Origin: JANXYY01 sp035530875
Lineage (GTDB): Bacteria > Actinomycetota > Actinomycetes > Nanopelagicales > Nanopelagicaceae
Direction: 5' to 3'
Assembly: GCA_035530875.1 (NCBI GenBank)
Contig: DATKUB010000007.1
Coordinates: forward strand, 1 to 7,087
DNA length: 7,087 nucleotides
Part shown: positions 1-5,745 of the stretch, piece after piece
Numbering within the stretch: position 1 is the stretch's first letter
How the letters are laid out: the number at the start of each line of letters is the position of its first letter
Made by a program: the position numbers and the translations under genes
The notes under the pieces: model-generated
Seen by the model: the letters and a program-made list of their open reading frames with translations, nothing else
What the model was told of the DNA's origin: nothing
Databases searched by the model: none

Positions 1-469
1 CGTCGGTGATTGGAATCCAGCGGAGCTTGGCACCAGTTCGACGTGCCAACTCTTGCCAAGGAATGAGATTGGCGTGATGTTCCATTTCAGACACGAGAAT
101 CTCATCCCCGGGACCGATATGAAATCGTGTGGCAGATGTGGCATTCGAATTTGAAAGCGCATAGGCGACTAAATTGATTGATTCGGTAGCACTCTTCGTG
201 AAAACTACTTCGTTTGCTTCGGCCCCAATAAAATCTGCGACTATGCCACGGGCGCCCTCGTAAGCTTCAGTGGCCTCCTCAGCTATTTGGTGGGCGCCAC
301 GGTGTGCAGCCGCGTTGTGCCGTTCATAAAAATTTCGCTCGGCATCAAGCACATATCGTGGTTTCTGACTTGTAGCGCCAGAATCCAGATACACAAGCGG
401 CTTTCCATCCCGAACTGTGCGTTCGAAGATTGGAAAGTCACTCTTGATCCCAACCGTGTTTAGAGGCAT
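1..469 (-). CDS. sufS: SufS-type cysteine desulfurase, N-terminal part (truncated by window edge)
   Basis: Pyridoxal-phosphate cysteine desulfurase that removes sulfur from L-cysteine as a persulfide and feeds the cytosolic SUF scaffold. I translated this by hand from an ATG at 467-469. It begins MPLNTVGIKSDFPIFER and stays open for 156 codons to the left edge. Family signatures are present: LVYLDSGATSQKP near residues 25-37, NAAAHRGAH near 50-58, a SATESINLVAYAL segment near 95-107, and SEMEHHANLIPW near 127-138, whose histidine stacks on the cofactor in SufS/NifS enzymes. The PLP-binding lysine and the catalytic cysteine lie in the missing C-terminal part. The start is 11 nt after the sufC stop with no good Shine-Dalgarno, so translation probably depends on coupling. 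SufS rather than IscS is inferred from the operon and the EHHAN motif. Confidence 0.95.
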   Translation of the reverse strand, partial: MPLNTVGIKSDFPIFERTVRDGKPLVYLDSGATSQKPRYVLDAERNFYERHNAAAHRGAHQIAEEATEAYEGARGIVADFIGAEANEVVFTKSATESINLVAYALSNSNATSATRFHIGPGDEILVSEMEHHANLIPWQELARRTGAKLRWIPITD

Positions 470-480
470 GGTCAGATCGC

Positions 481-1233
481 CTATGCGTTTGCGTAGTCTG
501 CGTATCCATTGGCTTCTAGTTGATCTGCCAACTCAGGACCGCCTTCTTCAACAATACGACCGTTTGCAAACACGTGAACAAAGTCGGGCTTGATATAACG
601 CAGAATTCGCGTGTAGTGAGTGATCAACATGACGCCCATGTCGCTGGCGGCTTTAACGCGATTGACTCCTTCGGACACGACGCGAAGTGCATCCACATCC
701 AGACCTGAATCTGTCTCATCAAGAATTGCGAACTTAGGCCTGAGCAATTCAAGTTGAAGAATCTCGTGTCGCTTCTTCTCGCCACCAGAAAAGCCTTCGT
801 TGACGCTCCGCTCTGAAAAAGCTGGATCCATTGCCAGCTCGTTCATGGCCGTCTTAACTTCGGTCACCCATGTGCGTAACTTCGGGGCTTCCCCGCGGAT
901 AGCCGTCGCCGCCGTTCGAAGAAAGTTAGAAACTGAAATTCCAGGAACTTCGACTGGATACTGCATGGCCAGAAAAAGACCTGCTCGCGCCCTCTCATCG
1001 ACGGTCATGCTTATCAGATCGGCGCCGTCTAAAGTGAGGGATCCGGAAGTTATGTGGTACTTCGGGTGTCCCGCAATTGAATAGGCGAGAGTGGATTTCC
1101 CTGAACCATTTGGCCCCATGATCGCGTGGATATGACCCGATTCAACAGTTAGGTTCACTCCACGGAGTATTTCTTGAGGGCCACCATCGGTATCGACACT
1201 GACGTGCAATTCCTTGACTTCTAGCGTGCTCAT
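481..1233 (-). CDS. sufC: SufC, ATPase of the SufBCD Fe-S scaffold
   Basis: Cytosolic ABC-type ATPase of 250 residues that binds SufB and SufD and drives the conformational change needed for Fe-S assembly. It is not a membrane transporter subunit. Walker A GPNGSGKST is at residues 40-48 and the Q-loop glutamine at 91 (AMQYPVEVPG). The ABC signature FSGGEKKR is at 148-155, Walker B and D-loop FAILDETDSGLD at 168-179, and the switch histidine at 206 (LITHY). The QYP after the Q-loop and the FSGGEKKR signature are typical of SufC. Length is normal for the family. The ATG overlaps the stop of the upstream Rieske gene in an ATGA and has a strong Shine-Dalgarno. Confidence 0.98.
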   Translation of the reverse strand: MSTLEVKELHVSVDTDGGPQEILRGVNLTVESGHIHAIMGPNGSGKSTLAYSIAGHPKYHITSGSLTLDGADLISMTVDERARAGLFLAMQYPVEVPGISVSNFLRTAATAIRGEAPKLRTWVTEVKTAMNELAMDPAFSERSVNEGFSGGEKKRHEILQLELLRPKFAILDETDSGLDVDALRVVSEGVNRVKAASDMGVMLITHYTRILRYIKPDFVHVFANGRIVEEGGPELADQLEANGYADYANA

Positions 1234-1541
1234 TTCTTCCCCTCAATTACGGCCAAATCATCGACCATGGTTACTGAATAAGTAGGTATCGCAACCACCG
1301 CGGGTGGCGAGTCTGGAGTACCTGTACGTAGGTTAAATCGGGAGCCATGTAGCCAGCACTCAATATCGTGACCGTCAATTTCGCCCTCTGATAGCGAGAC
1401 GTTGGCGTGCGAACATATATCGCCAACCGCAAACACTTGACCGTCGACAAGAGCAACGCATACTGGCTGGCCATCTATTTCGACTTTGACGGGCTTACGA
1501 TCAACAAGTTCAGCTAGCCGCATTAAGACGCGATTCGTCAT
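1230..1541 (-). CDS. Small Rieske-type [2Fe-2S] ferredoxin of the suf operon
   Basis: A 103-residue, single-domain Rieske protein. The cluster ligands are all present: C43-x-H45 in DICSHANVSLSEG and C62-x2-H65 in ECWLHGSRF, so a [2Fe-2S] cluster bound by two cysteines and two histidines is expected. There is no signal peptide or membrane segment, so it should be a soluble cytosolic electron carrier like the ferredoxin components of non-heme iron dioxygenases. No oxygenase or reductase gene is nearby. Instead it lies between sufD and sufC, overlapping each by 4 nt (ATGA), as in other actinobacterial suf operons. A role in giving electrons to cluster assembly or in receiving a cluster is an inference. 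A second in-frame ATG at codon 7 lacks a Shine-Dalgarno, so the coupled first ATG is preferred. Confidence 0.93.
   Translation of the reverse strand: MTNRVLMRLAELVDRKPVKVEIDGQPVCVALVDGQVFAVGDICSHANVSLSEGEIDGHDIECWLHGSRFNLRTGTPDSPPAVVAIPTYSVTMVDDLAVIEGKK
1236..1244 (-). promoter_or_regulatory. Strong ribosome binding site of sufC
   Basis: Read on the minus strand, GAGGGGAAG lies immediately before the sufC ATG, with the GGGG core about 5 nt away. It sits inside the last codons of the Rieske gene. It is the best Shine-Dalgarno in the operon, whereas sufD, the Rieske gene and sufS have weak ones, which suggests SufC is made at a higher rate than those neighbours. Confidence 0.7.
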
Positions 1542-2638
1542 GAGGCCATGCCGCCCAAATCAGACTCGATCGTCGCGGACAATCGCTCGCGAGTTACGTC
1601 GTCTTTGATCCTGGCTAAGAGTTCAGCAAAGAATCCCCGAACCACCAGGAGCCGCGCCTGCTCCTTCGGAATTCCGCGTGACTGAAGGTAGAAGAGTTGC
1701 TCATCATCAAAGCGGCCGGTTGCACTTGCGTGGCCAGCCCCGACTATCTCACCCGTCTCGATCTCAAGGTTTGGCACCGAGTCGGCTCGGGCACCATCTG
1801 TAAGCAGAAGATTTCGATTTAGTTCGTATGTATCTGTGCCCTCAGCGTTTGGCCGGATCGCAACGTCTCCGATCCAGACAGAACGAGATTCGAAACCGCT
1901 GAGCGCGCCTTTGTAGGTGACACGAGAGCGGCAATTTGGCATGCCGTGCTCAACGTGCAAGCGGTGCTCTAAATGTTGTCCTTCAGTCGCGAAATAAAGT
2001 CCAAGAAGTTCGCACTCCCCGCCTTGACCGAGGAAATCGACTCGTGGCGATATTCGAACCAATGAGCCACCAATAGTGACAATGATTGAGGTAAAACGCG
2101 CGTCCTTTGCCAGAAGCGCAGAATGACCAGCCACGTGCACGGACCCCTCGTCCCACTCTTGTGTCGAAATAAGAGTTAGGTCGGCGTTCTCTCCTACTCG
2201 AATTTCTAGGTCATCGGCGAAAATTACATCGCCGAAATGTTCCAAAATCACTGTCGCCCTTGAGTGCGCACCGATTTCAATAACTGTCCTGGAAAGGCAA
2301 ATCTCGCCATTTCTACCGCTTCTAGAGAGCCGTATGGGTTCAAGAAGTTCCTCATTTTTGGGCACCGCTAGATAGTTGACAAAGCCGGCTTTGGTTCGTG
2401 CGTTGTACATGACCGCATCATCGGTATGGCGCGATGGCGCCACTCTAGGATCGGATGGATCAACTTCTGTGAATGTCGCTGAGCCATTGAGAAAAGCCTC
2501 GGTATGCACTTCGCCGGTTGCCTTGACGTCGGTCGTGTGAAGACCATGCAGCCTTGTCAGTGGAGTAAAGCGCCACGCCTCCTCACGACCTTCAGGGATA
2601 TGTGGAGCAAGAAATGCTGAAATTGTGCTTGCTGACAT
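1538..2638 (-). CDS. sufD: SufD, scaffold subunit of SufBCD complex
   Basis: Cytosolic beta-helix scaffold protein of 366 residues that pairs with SufB; the SufB-SufD heterodimer with two SufC forms the Fe-S assembly machine. The N-terminal region has the GREEAWRFTPL segment (17-27) typical of SufD. The core has HRLHVEHGMPNCRSRVTYKG near 225-244. The C-terminal SufB/SufD signature runs from about 290 (PNLEIETGEIVGAGHASATG) through EQLFYLQSRGIPKEQAR near 313-329 to LVVRGFFAELL. H303 in AGHASATG corresponds by motif to the histidine important in E. coli SufD (H360). The ATG overlaps the sufB stop by one base (TGATG). A purine-rich AAGG lies about 12 nt upstream and is weak, so coupled translation is likely. 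It is slightly short for the family but complete at both ends. Confidence 0.96.
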   Translation of the reverse strand: MSASTISAFLAPHIPEGREEAWRFTPLTRLHGLHTTDVKATGEVHTEAFLNGSATFTEVDPSDPRVAPSRHTDDAVMYNARTKAGFVNYLAVPKNEELLEPIRLSRSGRNGEICLSRTVIEIGAHSRATVILEHFGDVIFADDLEIRVGENADLTLISTQEWDEGSVHVAGHSALLAKDARFTSIIVTIGGSLVRISPRVDFLGQGGECELLGLYFATEGQHLEHRLHVEHGMPNCRSRVTYKGALSGFESRSVWIGDVAIRPNAEGTDTYELNRNLLLTDGARADSVPNLEIETGEIVGAGHASATGRFDDEQLFYLQSRGIPKEQARLLVVRGFFAELLARIKDDVTRERLSATIESDLGGMAS

Positions 2639-4047
2639 CAGCCGACGGCGCCTTCCATTTGTAGTTCAATGAGACGGTTGAGTTCAAGGGCATATTCCAT
2701 TGGCAATTCACGAGCGATCGGCTCTATAAATCCGCGCACGATCATTGCCATGGCCTCATCCTCAGCGATACCTCTGGACATCAGATAGAACAACTGATCG
2801 TCAGAAACTTTTGAGACCGTTGCTTCGTGCCCCATGGTCACATCGTCTTCACGCACATCGACATATGGATAGGTGTCTGACCGGCTGATCGTGTCGATCA
2901 ACAAGGCATCGCACTTAACGGTACTTCGGGAGTGATGCGCACCCTCGTTGATCTGAACGAGCCCTCGGTACGAAGTTCGCCCACCTCCACGCGCCACCGA
3001 CTTAGAGATAATTGTCGACGAGGTGTACGGCGCCGCATGAACCATTTTCGCGCCCGCATCCTGATGCTGGCCCTCACCGGCGAAGGCGATCGAAAGAGTT
3101 TCACCTTTAGAATGTGGGCCCATCAGGAAAACAGCCGGGTATTTCATCGTCACTTTAGATCCGAGATTTCCGTCAACCCACTCCATCGTTGCGCCTTCTT
3201 GGCAGACGGCGCGCTTGGTAACCAAGTTGTAGACGTTATTGGACCAGTTCTGAATGGTGGTGTAACGAACTCGTGCGTCTTTCTTAACGATAATCTCCAC
3301 GACGGCGCTGTGCAGCGAATCCGAAGAATAGATAGGCGCAGTGCATCCCTCAACATAATGAACGTATGAACCCTCATCGGCGATAATCAAAGTGCGCTCG
3401 AACTGGCCCATGTTCTCGGTGTTGATTCTGAAATATGCCTGAAGGGGAATATCTACTTTCACGCCCTTTGGAATGTAAATAAATGAGCCACCTGACCACA
3501 CAGAGGTATTTAGCGAAGCAAATTTATTGTCGCCAACGGGAATAACAGTGCCGAAATACTCCCGGAAAAGTTCTTCGTGCTCGCGCAGCGCCGTATCCGT
3601 GTCCACAAAAATGACACCTTGTTCTTCAAGGTCTTCTCGAATCGCGTGATAGACCACCTCAGACTCGTACTGGGCGGCAACTCCTGAGACCAATCGCTGC
3701 TTTTCGGCTTCGGGGATTCCGAGACGGTCATAAGTGTTCTTGATGTCTGCGGGTAAGTCATCCCATGAGGTCGCCTGCTTCTCAGTGGATCTCACGAAAT
3801 ACTTGATGGTGTCGAAGTGAATGCCCGAGAGGTCGGAGCCCCAATTTGGCATGGGCTTCTTCTCGAAAAGCCGCAAGCCCTTAAGCCGAAGATCAAGCAT
3901 CCATTCGGGCTCGCTCTTCAAAGTAGAAATATTGCGCACGACGTCTTCATTCAGTCCTCGACGGGCACCCTCACCGGCCTTATCGTTATCCGACCAGCCG
4001 TACTCGTATCGGCCTAAACCATCTAGTTCTGCATGTGCGGTGGTCAT
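2638..4047 (-). CDS. sufB: SufB, core scaffold subunit of SufBCD complex
   Basis: A 469-residue cytosolic scaffold on which the nascent Fe-S cluster is formed; it accepts sulfur from the SufS branch. Recognisable blocks are NWGSDLSGIHFDTIKYFVRS near 68-87, SGGSFIYIPKGVKVDIPLQ near 185-203, HYVEGCTAPIYSSDSLH near 230-246, and RGGGRTSYRGLVQI near 353-366. The most diagnostic are STVKCDALLID with C379 and GHEATVSKVSDDQLFYLMSRG with E408. By motif these correspond to C405 and E434 of E. coli SufB, the proposed cluster or sulfur-accepting residues. C235 in EGCTAP is a further conserved cysteine. The frame is continuous, so there is no intein of the kind found in Mycobacterium tuberculosis SufB. 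Its ATG overlaps the sufR stop by 4 nt. Confidence 0.98.
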   Translation of the reverse strand: MTTAHAELDGLGRYEYGWSDNDKAGEGARRGLNEDVVRNISTLKSEPEWMLDLRLKGLRLFEKKPMPNWGSDLSGIHFDTIKYFVRSTEKQATSWDDLPADIKNTYDRLGIPEAEKQRLVSGVAAQYESEVVYHAIREDLEEQGVIFVDTDTALREHEELFREYFGTVIPVGDNKFASLNTSVWSGGSFIYIPKGVKVDIPLQAYFRINTENMGQFERTLIIADEGSYVHYVEGCTAPIYSSDSLHSAVVEIIVKKDARVRYTTIQNWSNNVYNLVTKRAVCQEGATMEWVDGNLGSKVTMKYPAVFLMGPHSKGETLSIAFAGEGQHQDAGAKMVHAAPYTSSTIISKSVARGGGRTSYRGLVQINEGAHHSRSTVKCDALLIDTISRSDTYPYVDVREDDVTMGHEATVSKVSDDQLFYLMSRGIAEDEAMAMIVRGFIEPIARELPMEYALELNRLIELQMEGAVG

Positions 4048-4727
4048 GCGCTCGCCTTTCGATCATCTGGAAATTTCCGGTTTGCCTCTTTAGTGCGAAC
4101 CGCTGGAACAAATGTGGTGCAGACACCATCGCCGTGAGCGATGGTGGCAAGTCGTTGAACATGCGTACCTAGAAGTCGACTGAAGGCTTCAGTTTCGGCT
4201 TCACAGAGTTCTGGAAACTCAGCCGCTACGTGGGCGATCGGGCAGTGATGCTGGCAGAGCTCATGTCCTGAAGCCATGGGCGTTAGTTGGATGGATGCCA
4301 CGAAGCCGTCCTCGTTGAGCCCCTGGGCGAGGGCTTCCAACTTCTTGTGGGAATTTACCTTGGTCAAGGAAGTAGCATGTCGACGTTCAATTTCGCTGGC
4401 TCGAGCTTGGGCAAAGCCAAGTAGGGCGCCCGGACCGCCTGAAGCAGATAGGTAACGTAGGGCTGAAACTGCAAGATCGTCATAGGAATGTTCGAATTTC
4501 TCCCTACCCTGATCGGTCAGCACAAAAACTTTTGCCGGCCGACCGCGCCCTCTAGTGCTTGGAGTAACTCGAGGGTCACGAGCTATAAGAAGCCCATCAG
4601 CTTGCAGGACTTCCAAATGGCGCCGGATTCCGGCCGGGGTGAGACCCAACCGCTGGCCTAAAGCGTGCGCGCTAGATGGACCGTTTTCCAAGATGCTCTG
4701 CGCCACCCGCTCGCGAGTTGAGTTCAT
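4044..4727 (-). CDS. sufR: SufR, Fe-S-sensing transcriptional repressor of the suf operon
   Basis: Winged-helix regulator of 227 residues from the ATG at 4727; an in-frame GTG at 4739 would add four residues. The N-terminal half has a helix-turn-helix (HALGQRLGLTPAGIRRHLEVL, about 21-41) and a wing with STRGRGRPAKVFVLT (about 57-71). The C-terminal half carries the cluster-ligand pattern LCQHHCPIAH...FPELC, with cysteines at 158, 162 and 175, and another at 203 in GDGVCTTF. Known SufR proteins bind a [4Fe-4S] cluster through such cysteines and repress suf when the cluster is intact. ATG is preferred because the GTG lies inside the operator-like palindrome and directly abuts a -10-like hexamer. 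Neither start has a clear Shine-Dalgarno. It overlaps sufB by 4 nt, so SufR should control its own synthesis together with the operon. Confidence 0.93.
   Translation of the reverse strand: MNSTRERVAQSILENGPSSAHALGQRLGLTPAGIRRHLEVLQADGLLIARDPRVTPSTRGRGRPAKVFVLTDQGREKFEHSYDDLAVSALRYLSASGGPGALLGFAQARASEIERRHATSLTKVNSHKKLEALAQGLNEDGFVASIQLTPMASGHELCQHHCPIAHVAAEFPELCEAETEAFSRLLGTHVQRLATIAHGDGVCTTFVPAVRTKEANRKFPDDRKASA
4055..4060 (-). promoter_or_regulatory. Ribosome binding site of sufB
   Basis: On the minus strand GAAAGG lies 7 nt before the sufB ATG, within the last codons of sufR. It supports the ATG at 4047 as the sufB start and allows SufB to be translated both independently and by coupling to sufR. 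Confidence 0.55.
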
Positions 4728-4735
4728 CTGGGTTT

Positions 4736-4752
4736 TCACAACATAAGTGTGA
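4736..4752 (-). promoter_or_regulatory. Probable SufR operator
   Basis: On the minus strand the sequence is TCACACTTATGTTGTGA, a perfect 5-bp inverted repeat (TCACA / TGTGA) around 7 nt. It contains ACACT-N5-TGTGA, which from memory is the palindrome reported for M. tuberculosis SufR. It lies just upstream of sufR and covers a TATGTT -10-like hexamer, so bound repressor would block RNA polymerase. The repeat is seen directly; the assignment to SufR rests on the recalled site and the adjacent sufR gene. Confidence 0.75.
4740..4745 (-). promoter_or_regulatory. Candidate -10 element for the sufR-suf transcript
   Basis: TATGTT on the minus strand fits the TANNNT pattern of sigma-70-type actinobacterial -10 elements. 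A start about 7 nt downstream would give a transcript with only a few bases before the ATG at 4727. No convincing -35 is seen at normal spacing. It lies inside the operator palindrome, as expected for a directly repressed promoter. Confidence 0.45.
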
Positions 4753-4797
4753 CGTAATTCCTCCGCGTCGGCAACTCCGCCTTAAGTTCAGGTCAAA

Positions 4798-4826
4798 TGA
4801 ACAAGCCCGGGCGAGCAGCCAATACT
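4798..4826 (+). promoter_or_regulatory. Candidate promoter of ctaA, leaderless
   Basis: A -35-like TGAACA (4798-4803) and a -10-like AATACT (4821-4826) are separated by 17 nt. The ctaA GTG follows 8 nt after the -10, so transcription could begin at the start codon. The lack of any Shine-Dalgarno before the GTG fits a leaderless mRNA, which is common in actinobacteria. Both hexamers match consensus imperfectly. Confidence 0.45.
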
Positions 4827-4834
4827 GTTGCCCC

Positions 4835-5728
4835 GTGTCCCAACCAGCCCAAAACAGAGCCCAGAAGGCATTTCTTGCCCTCGCCACCGCCCAAGCTTTA
4901 ATTGTCATCTCCGGCGGTCTAGTTAGGTTGACTGGATCCGGTCTTGGCTGTCCGACCTGGCCAAAATGCACTGAAGGCTCTTATACGCCCCGAACTAGTT
5001 CACTTCACGGTTATCACACGGTAATTGAATTCAGCAATCGACTCCTGACCTTTCTCCTTATCGCACTTGCCCTAGCGGCCCTCTATTTCGCCCTTAACGA
5101 ATCTCGCAAGCGAGCCAATCCTGGCCTAGTTGGACTGGCTTCAATTCAGGTAGGTGGAATTTTTGCGCAGGCAATTCTTGGCGGCATAACGGTCTTGACC
5201 AAGTTGAATCCACTTCCCGTTGCTGGACACTTCATGCTCTCCATCGCCCTAATCACCGTATCCCTCGCCCTGGTAGTCAAGAGCCGCCCGATTGAACAGT
5301 TTGCCCCACTCCGTCTTGAAATAGCTCGTCTCAATGTGCTGTTGATTCTGGTGGCGGCGCTGGTCCTCACCCTTGGAACTTTGGTAACCGGTTCGGGTCC
5401 GCATGCTGGCGATGCTTCCGCGAAACGATTCCCGTTCGATCCGAGAACAGTTTCGTTTCTTCATGCTGATGTAGTGATTGCATTCTGCGGCCTGACATTG
5501 GCAATCTGGCTGGCCCTGCGCCTTACTCACGCGGATCAACCAATCATCGATTCAGCGCAGTTGTTGATAATTTTCATCCTCATGCAAGGAGCCATCGGCT
5601 ACACCCAATATTTCACCAAACTGCCAGAGGCACTTGTCGCGCTCCACTTGATTGGTGCCGATTGCGTCTGGATTTCAACCTACTTGCTGTTCACCCGCAT
5701 CAGGCGGGCTGGGGTACTGCGGAACTAA
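4835..5728 (+). CDS. ctaA: CtaA/COX15 heme A synthase
   Basis: Polytopic membrane enzyme that oxidises the C8 methyl of heme O to the formyl group of heme A, for aa3-type cytochrome oxidase. From the GTG it is 297 residues with eight predicted membrane segments (about 12-32, 70-88, 98-122, 132-148, 168-188, 212-228, 241-260, 266-286). Signatures are GGLVRLTGSGLGCPTWPKC with a cysteine pair at 39 and 45 in the first outer loop, HTVIEFSNRLLT with E65, ILGGITVLTKLNP in segment 3, and histidines 132 (AGHFML), 210 (FLHADV) and 271 (ALHLIGA) expected to ligate heme. The frame is open upstream to 4676, but that part overlaps sufR on the other strand and lacks family similarity. The GTG is therefore chosen. 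It converges on ctaB with a 7-nt gap. Confidence 0.94.
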   Translation: MSQPAQNRAQKAFLALATAQALIVISGGLVRLTGSGLGCPTWPKCTEGSYTPRTSSLHGYHTVIEFSNRLLTFLLIALALAALYFALNESRKRANPGLVGLASIQVGGIFAQAILGGITVLTKLNPLPVAGHFMLSIALITVSLALVVKSRPIEQFAPLRLEIARLNVLLILVAALVLTLGTLVTGSGPHAGDASAKRFPFDPRTVSFLHADVVIAFCGLTLAIWLALRLTHADQPIIDSAQLLIIFILMQGAIGYTQYFTKLPEALVALHLIGADCVWISTYLLFTRIRRAGVLRN

Positions 5729-5730
5729 CC

Positions 5731-5745
5731 CCATTTTAGAAATGG
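5731..5745. other. Small inverted repeat at the convergent ctaA/ctaB ends
   Basis: CCATTT-TAG-AAATGG is a perfect 6-bp inverted repeat with a 3-nt loop that begins in the 7-nt gap and covers the ctaB stop codon. It could form a hairpin on transcripts from either direction. It is AT-rich and has no T-run on either side, so it does not meet the usual form of an intrinsic terminator; a terminator role is only a possibility. Confidence 0.35.

Noticed and set aside
481..1233. ABC transporter ATPase reading of sufC
   Set aside because: The QYP and FSGGEKKR motifs and the position between sufD/Rieske and sufS mark SufC, and no permease gene is present.
2932..3369. 145-codon plus-strand open frame inside sufB
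   Set aside because: It is antisense to a strongly conserved sufB frame, is rich in arginine and serine in the manner of a shadow frame, and shows no recognisable motif or ribosome binding site.
2638..4047. Possible intein in SufB
   Set aside because: SufB of M. tuberculosis has one, but here the frame is continuous at normal length with intact family motifs throughout.
3821..4093. 90-codon plus-strand open frame over the sufB start and sufR end
   Set aside because: It lies opposite two well-supported genes, shows no domain and has an unsupported start.
4676..4834. Upstream 53-codon extension of ctaA
   Set aside because: It runs through sufR and the divergent promoter region, carries no CtaA similarity, and the GTG at 4835 has a fitting promoter and a family-like N-terminus.
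5249..5539. 96-codon minus-strand open frame inside ctaA
   Set aside because: It is antisense to conserved CtaA membrane segments and has a composition unlike a real protein.
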